DNA from: JACQFV01 sp964593585
GTDB taxonomy: Bacteria; Zixibacteria; MSB-5A5; WJJR01
Length of the DNA stretch: 64,000 nt
Direction of reading: 5' to 3'
Assembly: GCA_964593585.1 (NCBI GenBank)
Contig: CAZQIZ010000014.1
Span: 1 to 64,000 of the forward strand
Shown here: positions 18,814 through 27,764 of the stretch, piece after piece
How the letters are laid out: every line of letters begins with the position of its first letter
How positions within the stretch are numbered: the stretch's first letter is position 1
Program-made: the position numbers and the translations under genes
The notes under the pieces: generated by a model
Database searches by the model: none
The model's input: the letters and a program-made list of their open reading frames with translations, nothing else
Told to the model about the DNA's origin: nothing

Positions 18814-19344
18814 ATGAAGCGTTTGGCACTGGCCACATTGTTCTGCACACTGGCGATCGCCCCAGTTTTGGCGCAAGCGCCGGTGACGCCATCGGCCGAG
18901 ACGCCCTCGTCGACATCGTTCAGCGGCGCGCCGCGCGCCGCTGACCTGGTCAATCCGCCGTCGGGGATGGGCTGGGGGCTTTTGGATCCATCGCGGTTCC
19001 GGATGCGGCAGTCGTATTCGATCAGCTATATGTCCGGTTCGGCTGGCTCCGGTTCGGTCGGGCTGTACACGAATAACATCGAGTATCAGTTGTTCAAGCC
19101 ATTGACCCTGCGGGTGGGGCTGGGGTATCTGCATCAGCCGTTTGGGTCGCGGGGGGCAAACGCGGGTGGGCTGGCTGTCGACGACGGTTTTTTCATTCCC
19201 AGCGCCGGCCTGGAGTACCGTCCATCCGACAATTTTCTGTTCATGGTGGATTTCCGTCAGTACCCGTCGGGCACGGTTCCGTACAGCCGCTGGGGGTATG
19301 GTGGATGGACACCGTACCGCAACAGTCTGTTCGATCCGTGGTGA
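18814..19344 (+). CDS. Secreted outer-membrane beta-barrel-like protein
   Basis: About 176 residues. The ATG at 18814 opens a good signal peptide (MKRLALATLFCTLAIAPVLAQ). After a Pro/Ser/Thr-rich spacer, the rest shows alternating hydrophobic and aromatic residues (QSYSISYMSG, GLYTNNIEYQLF, LRVGLGYL, GLEYRPSDNFLFMVDFRQY) typical of a small outer-membrane beta barrel. No named family is recognised. It is followed by the LytR_C gene after 52 bases. Confidence 0.65.
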   Translation: MKRLALATLFCTLAIAPVLAQAPVTPSAETPSSTSFSGAPRAADLVNPPSGMGWGLLDPSRFRMRQSYSISYMSGSAGSGSVGLYTNNIEYQLFKPLTLRVGLGYLHQPFGSRGANAGGLAVDDGFFIPSAGLEYRPSDNFLFMVDFRQYPSGTVPYSRWGYGGWTPYRNSLFDPW

Positions 19345-19396
19345 TCGCGCGTCCTGACAACCTCGCCATTGACAGTCCGTAGCATTTGACACCCTT

Positions 19397-19909
19397 ATGA
19401 GAACATCGTTACGCTCGCGCCGCGGGTCACACGCGGCACCCACGCCGCGCTGGAAGGCGCGGTTGGTCGACGTCGCCATTCTGCTGGCGGCGGCGATTGT
19501 CTGTCTGTTTGTGTTTTCCTTCTCCACGCGCCTGTCGTATTCGCGTCCCGAAGTGCGCGAGGCGCCGGAGATTGTCCGCATCCAGATTCTCAACGGCTCC
19601 GGCCAGGCGGGGATGGCGCGCAAGGTGGCCGACCACATGGCCGCATTGGCGGTGGGGAAGATGCGCTTTGACGCCATCGATGTCGGCAACTTCGACCGCG
19701 CCGACATCAAGCGGACCTTTGTGATCAACCGGCGTCTGGACCCGGAGGCGGTCGCGCGCATCCTCGAGCACTGGGGACTGGGCGAGGCCGATGTGTCCGA
19801 CGGCACGGCGAGGACCAACGATTTGGGAGTCGATTTAACGATCGTGCTCGGCGCCAATGTGGCCGATGCGGCCTTGTTGTCGGCGGCGGGCGCGCCAGCC
19901 AAACCCTGA
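19397..19909 (+). CDS. LytR_C-domain membrane protein
   Basis: A 170-residue protein with a basic N terminus, one membrane helix (about residues 22-42), then a LytR_C domain. The domain is recognised by VRIQILNGSGQAGMARKVAD, the segment DAIDVGNFDRADIKRTFV, and a conserved end (DLGVDLTIVLGANV). It lacks the LytR-CpsA-Psr catalytic domain. Small LytR_C proteins are often encoded just before rsfS, as here. A structural or regulatory role in the envelope is inferred. Confidence 0.85.
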   Translation: MRTSLRSRRGSHAAPTPRWKARLVDVAILLAAAIVCLFVFSFSTRLSYSRPEVREAPEIVRIQILNGSGQAGMARKVADHMAALAVGKMRFDAIDVGNFDRADIKRTFVINRRLDPEAVARILEHWGLGEADVSDGTARTNDLGVDLTIVLGANVADAALLSAAGAPAKP

Positions 19910-19960
19910 CCGGGCATCCATGATTCGTCCCACCCTCACGACCCAAAGGAGGACCACACC

Positions 19961-20305
19961 ATAACACCAGCGCGGCTGGCCTTGCGCGCGGGCGAATTGG
20001 CCCGCGAGAAGAAGGCATACTCCGTGCGCATCCTGGACTTGCGCAAGCGTTCTTCGGTCGCGGACTTCTTCGTCATCTGTTCGGTCGATGCCGAAGTCCA
20101 GGCACGGGCCGTGGCCGACCACATCTCCGACAAGTTGAAAGAAAAGGAGATCAATCCGTGGCACACGGAAGGGTACCGTGGCACGGGCTGGGTCCTGGTC
20201 GATTACGTCGATGTGGTCGTGCACATCTTCCTGCCGAAAACCCGCGAGTTCTACGGACTGGAGAAGCTATGGGGGGATGCCCCCTCTCGCGACCTGCCCG
20301 ATTGA
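19961..20305 (+). CDS. rsfS: Ribosomal silencing factor RsfS, apparent ATA start
   Basis: RsfS (Iojap/DUF143) binds ribosomal protein uL14 and blocks subunit joining in starvation. The conserved core is clear: REKKAYSVRILDLRKRSSVADFFVI, EGYRGTGWVLVDYVDVVVHIF and FYGLEKLWGDA. No ATG or GTG start fits. A strong ribosome-binding site AAAGGAGGA (19945-19953) lies 7 bases before ATA at 19961, in frame, giving ITPARLALRAGELA, which aligns with the usual RsfS N-terminal helix. CTG (19976) and TTG (19982) are alternatives, but 22 or more bases from the Shine-Dalgarno. The gene identity is firm; the start codon is the odd point. Confidence 0.88.
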   Translation: MTPARLALRAGELAREKKAYSVRILDLRKRSSVADFFVICSVDAEVQARAVADHISDKLKEKEINPWHTEGYRGTGWVLVDYVDVVVHIFLPKTREFYGLEKLWGDAPSRDLPD

Positions 20306-20398
20306 GCGCACGGCACGGCGCCGCGTTCCGGCCACCACAATCCTCTCATCCGGCCCGCAACGGGCCCTCTGTCCACTGCCAACAATTCATTGTGAATT

Positions 20399-20419
20399 GA
20401 CCCGGCGCAGATCCGGGTC
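20399..20419 (+). promoter_or_regulatory. Hairpin in the rho leader
   Basis: Perfect 7-bp stem GACCCGG (20399-20405) with CCGGGTC (20413-20419) and a 7-nt loop, ending 10 bases before the rho ribosome-binding site (GGAGGTGG, 20430-20437). rho is autoregulated in other bacteria; a role for this hairpin is only a possibility. Confidence 0.35.
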
Positions 20420-20443
20420 GCAAGACCATGGAGGTGGTCTTCC

Positions 20444-21691
20444 TTGGATATTCTGGAACTGAAAGCGAAAACGATCGCCGAGCTGCTCGAGATCGCCGAA
20501 AAACTCGACATTCCCGGCGTGTCCGGCCTGCGCAAGCAGGAACTGATCTTCAAGATCCTCGAAGCCAACACCGAGAAGGACGGGCTCATCTTTGCCGAGG
20601 GCGTCCTCGAAATCCTTGAGGAGGGGTACGGGTTCCTCCGTTCGCCCGACTACAACTACCTGCCCGGTCCCGATGACATCTACGTCTCGCCGTCGCAGAT
20701 CAAGCGCTTCGATTTGCGCACCGGCGACACGATCTCCGGCCAGGTGCGTCCGCCGAAGGAGACCGAGCGCTACTTCGCGCTGCTCAAAATCGAGGCGGTC
20801 AACTTCGAGAATCCCGATGTCGCCAAGCACAAGATTCTCTTCGACAACCTCACCCCGCTCTACCCGCAGACCAAGTTCAACCTGGAGACCGATCCGAAGG
20901 ACATGTCGACGCGGATCATCGACCTGTTGACGCCGATCGGACGCGGGCAGCGCGGCCTCATCACCTCGCCGCCGAAGGCGGGCAAGACGATCATCCTGCA
21001 AAAGATCGCCAACTCGATCACCGCCAATCACCCCGACGTGAAGCTCATGGTGCTGCTCATCGACGAGCGTCCCGAGGAAGTCACCGACATGAAGCGCTCG
21101 GTCAAAGGCGAGGTCATCTCCTCTACCTTCGATGAACCGCAGGAGCGGCATGTGCAGGTGGCCGACATGGTGATCGAAAAGGCCAAGCGGCTGGTGGAGC
21201 ACAAGCACGATGTCGTGATCCTGCTTGACTCGATCACGCGTCTGGCGCGCGCCCACAACGCGGTGGTGCCGCATTCGGGCAAGATTCTCTCGGGCGGTGT
21301 CGATGCCAACGCGCTGCAGCGGCCGAAACGGTTCTTCGGCGCGGCGCGCAATGTGGAAGAGGGCGGATCGCTCACCATCGTGGCGACGGCCTTGATCGAA
21401 ACCGGCTCGCGCATGGACGAGGTCATCTTCGAGGAATTCAAGGGCACCGGCAATATGGAATTGGTGCTCGATCGCAGGCTGGCCAACCGCCGCATCTTCC
21501 CGGCCATCGATCTGAATCGTTCCTCGACCCGTAAGGAAGAGCTGTTGTTGGATGAGGACATGCTCAACAAGGTCTGGATCCTGCGCAAGTTCCTCTCGGA
21601 CATGAACCCGGTGGAGGGGATGGAATTCCTCGTCGACCGCATGGCCAAGACGAAAAACAACGAGCGGTTCCTCGATTCGATGAAGCGGTAG
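20444..21691 (+). CDS. rho: Transcription termination factor Rho
   Basis: A 415-residue hexameric RNA-dependent helicase that ends transcription. Domains: N-terminal Rho_N helical domain (residues 1-45), cold-shock-like RNA-binding domain (about 48-120, with GYGFLRSPDYNYLPGPDDIY), then the RecA-like ATPase with Walker A SPPKAGKTI, Walker B VVILLDSITR and conserved GGVDANALQRPKRFFGAARN. Length is typical and no inserted domain is present. The start is TTG at 20444, preceded by GGAGGTGG; no in-frame ATG is nearby. Confidence 0.97.
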   Translation: MDILELKAKTIAELLEIAEKLDIPGVSGLRKQELIFKILEANTEKDGLIFAEGVLEILEEGYGFLRSPDYNYLPGPDDIYVSPSQIKRFDLRTGDTISGQVRPPKETERYFALLKIEAVNFENPDVAKHKILFDNLTPLYPQTKFNLETDPKDMSTRIIDLLTPIGRGQRGLITSPPKAGKTIILQKIANSITANHPDVKLMVLLIDERPEEVTDMKRSVKGEVISSTFDEPQERHVQVADMVIEKAKRLVEHKHDVVILLDSITRLARAHNAVVPHSGKILSGGVDANALQRPKRFFGAARNVEEGGSLTIVATALIETGSRMDEVIFEEFKGTGNMELVLDRRLANRRIFPAIDLNRSSTRKEELLLDEDMLNKVWILRKFLSDMNPVEGMEFLVDRMAKTKNNERFLDSMKR

Positions 21692-21721
21692 CAGTGAGAT
21701 CGGTTCGTCAATCTCGTGAAC

Positions 21722-21756
21722 GCGGGAATCCAGGCGCGGCAGGTCTGGATCCCCGC
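21722..21756. repeat. Imperfect palindromic intergenic repeat
   Basis: Arms GCGGGAATCCAG (21722-21733) and CTGGATCCCCGC (21745-21756) pair with one G-T mismatch around an 11-nt loop. It fills part of the rho-holB gap. It looks like a dispersed extragenic palindrome rather than a terminator, since no T-tract follows. Confidence 0.5.
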
Positions 21757-21795
21757 TTAGAGCCGCGGAGATGACGAGGGTGTGGGGACGCTGAG

Positions 21796-22851
21796 GTGAC
21801 TTCATTCTGGCACCAATCTGCGGCGGAGCGGACCTTACGGCAGGCGGCGTCTGCCGGACGGTTGTCGCGATCGCTGTTGTTTGCCGGGCCGGAAGGTGTG
21901 GGCAAATGGGCGGCGGCGCTGTGGGTTGCGCGCACGCTCCTTTGTCGTGTGCCGAACGACGGGGAGCCATGCGGGAGTTGCCGCGACTGCGCGCGGGTGA
22001 CCGCGGGAACACATCCGGATCTGCACCTGCTCTTCCCGGTGCCGGGCAAGACCGCCGAAGAGGCCGCCGGTGAATTCCTCCAGGCCAAGGCCGCCGATCC
22101 CTTCGCCGTTGTCCGATTCGACAAGCGGCCCTATATCACACTGGAGCGGATCCGTGAATTGATCGGAGAATTGAGCAAGACCGCGGTGGAAGGCGGCGCC
22201 AAGGTCGTCATCATTCACTCGGTGGAGCAGACCGCCGACGATGACTGCCAGTCGGTCCTGCTTAAGACGATCGAAGAACCGCCGCCCGGGGCGCATTTCA
22301 TCTTGACCAGCGCCGCGCCCGAGCGGCTTTTGCCGACGATCCATTCCCGATGCCAGACGGTGCGTTTTGTCCCCGTGTCGCCCGAAGTGATCGCCGAGCG
22401 TCTATCCGCGGAGCATGGCGTTGAGCCCGCCGACGCGGAGATCATCAGCCGTCTGTCCGGCGGCGGCTGGGGAAATGCGCTGCGTCTGGCCGACGAGGAC
22501 AACCAGAACTGGCGGCGGCTGATGATCGAGTTCTGGGATGGCGCCTTCCGGGTCCGTCCGCACCAACTGCTGGCGCAGATCGATCCGACATTCCGTCAGG
22601 GCAAGAAAGGCGCGGGCTTCGATCTCATGATGCAGGCGTACGATGTCTGGGCGTGGTGTCTCTGGCGCGATTGCCGTGCGGTGGCCGCGGGAGGCCAACC
22701 ATCGGGCGCGCCGGTCGCCGATCTGGAATCCGCTTGGGCGTGCTGGCGGATCCTGCAAACTGGACGCGCGTCGCTCTATGTGAATGTGATCGACCGATTG
22801 GCGGTCGCGGGAACGTTTCTGGCGATGCGCAAACGACTCAGACTTTCGTGA
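21796..22851 (+). CDS. holB: DNA polymerase III delta-prime subunit
   Basis: A 351-residue clamp-loader AAA+ protein. Features: P-loop-like GPEGVGKWAAA (the Ser/Thr after Lys is Trp, consistent with a non-hydrolysing delta-prime), a zinc-binding module CGSCRDCARV with an upstream Cys, VVIIHSVEQ, then LLKTIEEPPPGAHFIL and the sensor region SRCQTVRF. Start is GTG at 21796. It is followed by ricT, metG, tatD and rsmA, an order also known from Bacillus (holB-yaaT-...-metS-yabD-...-ksgA), which supports the assignment. Confidence 0.92.
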   Translation: MTSFWHQSAAERTLRQAASAGRLSRSLLFAGPEGVGKWAAALWVARTLLCRVPNDGEPCGSCRDCARVTAGTHPDLHLLFPVPGKTAEEAAGEFLQAKAADPFAVVRFDKRPYITLERIRELIGELSKTAVEGGAKVVIIHSVEQTADDDCQSVLLKTIEEPPPGAHFILTSAAPERLLPTIHSRCQTVRFVPVSPEVIAERLSAEHGVEPADAEIISRLSGGGWGNALRLADEDNQNWRRLMIEFWDGAFRVRPHQLLAQIDPTFRQGKKGAGFDLMMQAYDVWAWCLWRDCRAVAAGGQPSGAPVADLESAWACWRILQTGRASLYVNVIDRLAVAGTFLAMRKRLRLS

Positions 22852-22929
22852 CCGATCCTCCCCTTGACTTGGCCGGTTTCGGGCAGGTTATTCACATTCA
22901 GGTTGTAGCGGCAAGCGAGCGCGGCCTCA

Positions 22930-23877
22930 TTGGAGCCATTCGTGGAAGACGAAGAATTACATCAAGATACACCGATTGAGCCCGACCCGGAATCGTCCGA
23001 TTCCGAATCGCCGGAGCCCTCTGTCGAACCGACGGCACCGGTCCCGTCCGGACCGGCGCCGGTTTACCTTGTTGAGTTCAAGGGGGCGCGTAAGGAGTAC
23101 TACCGCGATCCCTACAATCTGCCGATTGCCATCGGCGACGCGGTGATCGTCCAAGTCGAACGCGGCGAGGATTTCGGCAAGGCGATCCTCAAATTCTCGC
23201 CCGATCGCGCCAAGGACCTCAAGGTCAAGCCGCTGCCAATCATCCGCGCGGCCACGGCCGCCGATATCGCGCACAACGCCGACAATCGCGCCAGCGAATG
23301 GGAGGCGCGCCAGACCTGCCGCCGCATGGTCGATGAGCGCCGTCTGGAGATGAAGGTGGTCGACGCCGAGTGGCAATTTGACCGCAACAAGATGACCTTC
23401 TATTTCACCGCCGACAAGCGGGTCGACTTCCGCGCGCTGGTCAAGGACCTGGCCGGGGTGTTCAAGACCCGCATCGAACTGCGCCAGATCGGCGCGCGCG
23501 ACGAGGCGCGTCGCACCGGCGGGGTCGGCATCTGCGGTTACGAGCAATGCTGCACGCTCTTCCTCAAAGAGTTTGAGCCGATCACGACGCAGATGGCCCG
23601 CGACCAGAGTCTGTCGCTCAATCCGGCCAAGATCTCCGGCAACTGCGGACGTCTGCTCTGCTGTCTGCGCTACGAAAGCGGCTACTACAAGGAAGCCACC
23701 CGTCTGTTCCCCAACATCGGGATGCCATGGGAGACCGAGGACGGGCAGGGGACGATCGAGTCGCTCCACATCCTGCGCGAGCAGGTCACGGTCCGAATGC
23801 CCGATGGACGCACCAGCAAGGTCCCGCTTGAGGAGATCCAGCGCCAGGAACGGAAGAAGACGTCGTGGTTTGAATAG
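22930..23877 (+). CDS. ricT: PSP1-domain protein RicT (YaaT family)
   Basis: A 315-residue protein. An acidic, Pro/Ser-rich N-terminal tail (residues 1-45) precedes the PSP1 C-terminal-conserved domain. The Cys pattern GICGYEQCCTLFLKEF and then GNCGRLLCCLRYE is the family signature; in Bacillus these Cys help hold Fe-S clusters in the RicAFT complex, which affects RNA maturation. Here ricA and ricF are not nearby, so the partner set is unknown. TTG at 22930 is the assigned start; the true start could be a little different because the N-terminal tail is not conserved. Confidence 0.9.
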   Translation: MEPFVEDEELHQDTPIEPDPESSDSESPEPSVEPTAPVPSGPAPVYLVEFKGARKEYYRDPYNLPIAIGDAVIVQVERGEDFGKAILKFSPDRAKDLKVKPLPIIRAATAADIAHNADNRASEWEARQTCRRMVDERRLEMKVVDAEWQFDRNKMTFYFTADKRVDFRALVKDLAGVFKTRIELRQIGARDEARRTGGVGICGYEQCCTLFLKEFEPITTQMARDQSLSLNPAKISGNCGRLLCCLRYESGYYKEATRLFPNIGMPWETEDGQGTIESLHILREQVTVRMPDGRTSKVPLEEIQRQERKKTSWFE

Positions 23878-23892
23878 ACCCGTTGATGCACG

Positions 23893-23931
23893 TGTCGGCG
23901 GCTCGGCGGGAGCCTCGCCCTCCCAGAGGAG
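23893..23931. repeat. Dispersed GC-rich intergenic repeat
   Basis: A segment containing GGCTCGGCGGGAGCCTCG followed by CCCTCCC, nearly identical to units in the metG-tatD gap (26019-26104). The internal GGCTC and GAGCC arms can form a short hairpin. It sits between ricT and metG. Confidence 0.5.
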
Positions 23932-24001
23932 TGATTTGGGGGAGGAGGGTCCCCCGCCGGGCCGTGTTGTTTGGGGCTGAAAAACCGTATCTTGACGAAC
24001 C

Positions 24002-25978
24002 ATGAGCGCAGACCAGCGACCAATTTACATCACGACGCCGATCTACTACGTGAACGACAAACCGCATGTCGGGCATGCGTACACGACGATTGTCGCCGAC
24101 TATCTGGCGCGGGCGTACCGCTTGCTGGGACGCGAGGCGTACTTTCTCACCGGCACCGACGAGCATGGCGCCAAGGTGGCCGAGGCGGCGCGCGCGGCGG
24201 GCATGACGCCGCGGGAGTGGTGCGACAAGCACGCCGCGTTGTTTCAGGAAGCGTGGAAACGGCTCGACATCCGCTACGACAGCTTCATTCGCACCACCGA
24301 CGCCCGCCATGAGCAGGGTGTACGCAAGATGCTCGAAAAGCTCCGCACCGTCTCCAAGGATGGCCAGCCGGTTGTCTATGAAGGCGAGTACGCCGGTCTC
24401 TACTGCCTTGGGTGCGAGAAGTTCATCACCGAAAAGGAACTGGTCGACGGGCTCTGCCCGATCCACCTGACCAAGCCGCAGGAATTGAAGGAGAAAAACT
24501 ACTTCTTCCGGCTGACTGCCTACCTGAATGACGTGAGACGGCTGATCGAGTCCGACCAGGTGCGCATCCTCCCCGCCGAGCGCAAAAACGAGGTCCTGGG
24601 TCTGCTCAAGCAGGATGTGCTTGAGGATTTTTCGATCTCGCGCGAAAAGGTCGATTGGGGCATCCCGATCCCGTGGGACCCGGCGCAGAACGCCTATGTC
24701 TGGGTCGACGCGCTGCCCAATTACATCACCGCCATCGGGTACGGCGACAACGAGAAGGAATTCGCCCACTGGTGGAAGGACGCGCAAGTCCTGCATCTGA
24801 TGGCCAAGGACATCCTCAAGTTCCATGCCGTCTACTGGCCGGCGATGCTGTTGGCAATCGGCGAGAAGCCGCCGGAGACCCTGTTTATCCACGGCTACTT
24901 TACCGTCAACGGCCAGAAGATGAGCAAGACCCTGCGCAACACGCTCGATCCGCACGCGATGGTGGATCAGTTCGGGCCCGATGGTGCGCGCTATCTGTTG
25001 CTTACGCAATTCCAGTTTGGACAGGATGGGGATCTCAAGGCGGACCTGTTCACCCAGCAGTTCAACGCCGACCTGGCGAATGACTTGGGCAATCTGGTGT
25101 CGCGCACGATCTCGATGATCGAGAAGCACTTCGAGGGCAAGGCTCCAGGCGTGGGCCGTGAGGAACAGACCGATGCTTTCCTGGAGACCCAGATCGACGC
25201 GGCAATTGCCGAGTTCCTTGATTGTCTACCCGAAAATCCTGCCGACGGATCGATTGAAATTGATCCTAACCGAGGCATTGCTGCCGCCAAGCGGATCGTT
25301 CATGAAGCGAATCGATACTTCGATGTAACCAAGCCGTGGGCACTGGCAAAAGTCGGCGATACCGAGCGACTGAAAACGGTACTGACCCGTTCGGCGGAAG
25401 CGATACGCCGCGCTGCGATCATGCTGAATCCAATCATCCCGGGCAAATCGTTGCAGATCCTGCGTGCGTTGGGATTCACTGATCCTGACTGTGAGCTTAT
25501 GATGTCCGGCCTCAGATCAGAGAAATTCAACACTCCCACTCGCATGTTGTGCCCGGGCCCGTTCCATCTCGATGCCCCGATATTTCCGCGTCTCGAAAAA
25601 GTGGACGCCAAAACGGAGAAGAAGCCCGTGTCCGATACTGCCACAGTTGCTGAGAATGTCATCACCATCGACCAGTTCCGGCAGACGCAATTGCGCACCG
25701 CCGAGGTGATCGCCGCCGAGAAGGTGGAGGGCGCGGACAAACTGCTCAAACTGCAATTGGCGCTGGGCGACCAGCGGCGGCAGATTGTGGCGGGCATCGC
25801 GTTGCATTACAAGCCGGAGGACCTGGTGGGCCGGACGATCATCATTGTCGCCAATCTCCAGCCGACCAAGATCCGCGGCATCGAATCGCAGGGGATGCTC
25901 CTGGCCGCCTCCGACGGCGGCACACTTCGTCTCCTGACCACCGACGGCCCGATCGCGTCGGGCAGTTCGATTGGGTGA
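24002..25978 (+). CDS. metG: Methionyl-tRNA synthetase
   Basis: A 658-residue class I aminoacyl-tRNA synthetase. The HIGH-type motif is HVGH in VNDKPHVGHAYTT; the KMSKS-type motif is KMSKT. A zinc knuckle is formed by CLGC and CPIH. An anticodon-binding domain follows, then a C-terminal EMAP/Trbp111-like tRNA-binding domain (about residues 555-658, QLRTAEVIAAEKVEGADKLL) that usually drives dimerisation. ATG at 24002. It belongs to the conserved holB-ricT-metG-tatD-rsmA neighbourhood. Confidence 0.96.
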   Translation: MSADQRPIYITTPIYYVNDKPHVGHAYTTIVADYLARAYRLLGREAYFLTGTDEHGAKVAEAARAAGMTPREWCDKHAALFQEAWKRLDIRYDSFIRTTDARHEQGVRKMLEKLRTVSKDGQPVVYEGEYAGLYCLGCEKFITEKELVDGLCPIHLTKPQELKEKNYFFRLTAYLNDVRRLIESDQVRILPAERKNEVLGLLKQDVLEDFSISREKVDWGIPIPWDPAQNAYVWVDALPNYITAIGYGDNEKEFAHWWKDAQVLHLMAKDILKFHAVYWPAMLLAIGEKPPETLFIHGYFTVNGQKMSKTLRNTLDPHAMVDQFGPDGARYLLLTQFQFGQDGDLKADLFTQQFNADLANDLGNLVSRTISMIEKHFEGKAPGVGREEQTDAFLETQIDAAIAEFLDCLPENPADGSIEIDPNRGIAAAKRIVHEANRYFDVTKPWALAKVGDTERLKTVLTRSAEAIRRAAIMLNPIIPGKSLQILRALGFTDPDCELMMSGLRSEKFNTPTRMLCPGPFHLDAPIFPRLEKVDAKTEKKPVSDTATVAENVITIDQFRQTQLRTAEVIAAEKVEGADKLLKLQLALGDQRRQIVAGIALHYKPEDLVGRTIIIVANLQPTKIRGIESQGMLLAASDGGTLRLLTTDGPIASGSSIG

Positions 25979-26104
25979 GATTGGGAGGGCGAGGCTTCTG
26001 ACGAGACTGCTCTCGAGCGTGTGGAAGAGCAGGCTCGGCGGAAGCCTCGCCCTCCCCTGACTGTGTGGAAGGGCAGGCTCTGCAGGAGCCTCGACCTCCT
26101 CTGA
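25979..26104. repeat. Tandem 42-bp repeats in the metG-tatD gap
   Basis: Two direct copies of a 42-bp unit (26019-26060 and 26063-26104), each starting GTGTGGAAG and ending CTGA, differ at only a few positions. Just upstream an inverted partial copy (GGGAGGGCGAGGCTTCTG, 25983-26000) is present. The units share a core with the repeat at 23893-23931. They look like dispersed extragenic repeats. Confidence 0.6.
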
Positions 26105-26113
26105 ACGGACGTT

Positions 26114-26908
26114 ATGGTCGATACCCACGCCCATCTGGATTTCAAGGACTTCGACGCCGATCGCGATGATGTTGTGCGCCGTGCGCACGAGGCCGGTGTG
26201 CACACGATCATCAACATCGCCACGGACTTTGACGCCTGTGAGCGGGTGCTGAGACTGGCGGACACCTATCCGCGCATGTACGCCGTGCTGGGCATCCATC
26301 CGCATGATGCGCGCACCTGGCAGGGCGACCGCTCGGCGGCGCGCCTGCAGGAGCTGGCGCGTCACCCGAAGGTGGTCGCCATTGGGGAGATTGGCCTCGA
26401 TTACTTTCGCAATCATTCGTCGCGCGAAGATCAGATGCGCGCCTTTGTCGAGCAGATCGCGGTGGCCAAGTCGCTGAAATTGCCCATCGTCATCCACAAT
26501 CGCGACGCCTTCGGCGATATTTTCGACCTGATTGTGCGCGAGGATGCCTATCTGGTGGGCGGGGTCTTCCACTGCTTTTCTGGCACGGTCGCCGAGGCGC
26601 AGCGGACGATCGAGATGGGCTTTCACATCTCGGTCAATGGCATCCTGACCTACAAGAATGCGACCATGGCCGAGGTCGGGCAGGGGGCGCGTCTGGACCG
26701 CATCCTGTTGGAGACCGATTGCCCCTTTCTGGCGCCGCATCCGCATCGCGGCAAGCGCAACGATCCATCGCACATTCCGCTGGTGGCCGCGAAGCTGTCG
26801 GAGTTGCGCGGCATGTCGCGCGGGCAGATTACCCGCATCACCGACGAAAACGCGCAGCGGCTCTTCCGACTTCCGCCGGCGCCGAGGAGCACCGATGGCC
26901 AAGTATGA
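26114..26908 (+). CDS. tatD: TatD-family metal-dependent deoxyribonuclease
   Basis: A 264-residue TIM-barrel hydrolase. Metal ligands are in DTHAHLD (HxH, residues 3-7), GEIGLDY (Glu), the IHNR and HCFSG histidines and LLETDCPFL (Asp). Length is typical. TatD-type enzymes are 3'-5' DNases involved in DNA quality control. It overlaps rsmA by 14 bases, which suggests coupled translation; the tatD-rsmA proximity is conserved in many bacteria. Confidence 0.93.
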   Translation: MVDTHAHLDFKDFDADRDDVVRRAHEAGVHTIINIATDFDACERVLRLADTYPRMYAVLGIHPHDARTWQGDRSAARLQELARHPKVVAIGEIGLDYFRNHSSREDQMRAFVEQIAVAKSLKLPIVIHNRDAFGDIFDLIVREDAYLVGGVFHCFSGTVAEAQRTIEMGFHISVNGILTYKNATMAEVGQGARLDRILLETDCPFLAPHPHRGKRNDPSHIPLVAAKLSELRGMSRGQITRITDENAQRLFRLPPAPRSTDGQV

Positions 26909-27764
26909 GTCGAAGAATCCGCGTCGTCCGCGCGCCGGGTCGGGCAAGCCGAAATTGCGCGCGCACAAGTCGCTCTCGCAGAATTTCCTGATTGACCCGG
27001 TGATCGCCGAGCGCATCGCGGTGGCGCTGCCGATTCAGCGCCAGGATCGCATCTACGAGATCGGTCCGGGAAAGGGCTTCATCACCGAGCGGCTGGTCGA
27101 CCTGGTCGACGGCCGCGAGCGGGTCTGGGTGGTGGAGAAAGACAGCCGCATGGTGGGGATGTTGAAGAAGAAGTACCCGTCGGGCGGCAAGGTGCGTGTG
27201 ATCTTTGCCGATGTGCTCGATCTGCCGCCGGACGCCGAGCCGCCGACGCCCTGCTGGCTAATCGGCAATCTGCCATTCGGCATCGGCCACGCGATTCTGG
27301 CTTGGGCGATCGCGCGCGGCGAACGGTTCCCCGGCGCCGTGCTGACGTTGCAGCGGGAGGTGGTCCGCCGACTATTGGCCAAACCGGGGGATTCGGACCG
27401 GTCGGCCGCGTCGGTCTGGTTTCAGTCGCACGCCCGCGGGCAGGCGCTCTTCGACATTCCGCCGCGGGCCTTTCATCCGCCGCCGCGGGTGACCTCGACG
27501 GTCATGTGGGTGGAGTTTGTGCCGACCACGCCGGGCCTGCGCGAGATTCCGGGTGTCGAGTACATCGTGCACAAAGCGTTCGCGCAAAAACGCAAGACGC
27601 TGGCCAATAATCTGCGGCAGATTCCGGAGATTTCACAAGCGCAGTGGGACCTGCTCAAATCGGAGTGCGCCGAGTTGCTTTCGATGCGCGCGGAGCAGTT
27701 AAGCGCGGATGACTTCGCCCGTCTGGCCAGACTCCTCGATCTGGGCGCAATCCCCAGGCCCTGA
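26895..27764 (+). CDS. rsmA: 16S rRNA dimethyladenosine transferase
   Basis: RsmA/KsgA, about 289 residues, dimethylates two adjacent adenosines near the 3' end of 16S rRNA. Motifs: QNFLIDP near the N terminus, SAM-binding IGPGKGFITERL, acidic FADVLDL, and the catalytic NLPF (usually NLPY) in IGNLPFGIGHAI. A basic N-terminal extension (MAKYESKNPRRPRAG) precedes the core. The ATG at 26895 lies inside the end of tatD and is preferred over the longer frame from 26658, which is a shadow of tatD. Confidence 0.94.
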   Translation: MAKYESKNPRRPRAGSGKPKLRAHKSLSQNFLIDPVIAERIAVALPIQRQDRIYEIGPGKGFITERLVDLVDGRERVWVVEKDSRMVGMLKKKYPSGGKVRVIFADVLDLPPDAEPPTPCWLIGNLPFGIGHAILAWAIARGERFPGAVLTLQREVVRRLLAKPGDSDRSAASVWFQSHARGQALFDIPPRAFHPPPRVTSTVMWVEFVPTTPGLREIPGVEYIVHKAFAQKRKTLANNLRQIPEISQAQWDLLKSECAELLSMRAEQLSADDFARLARLLDLGAIPRP

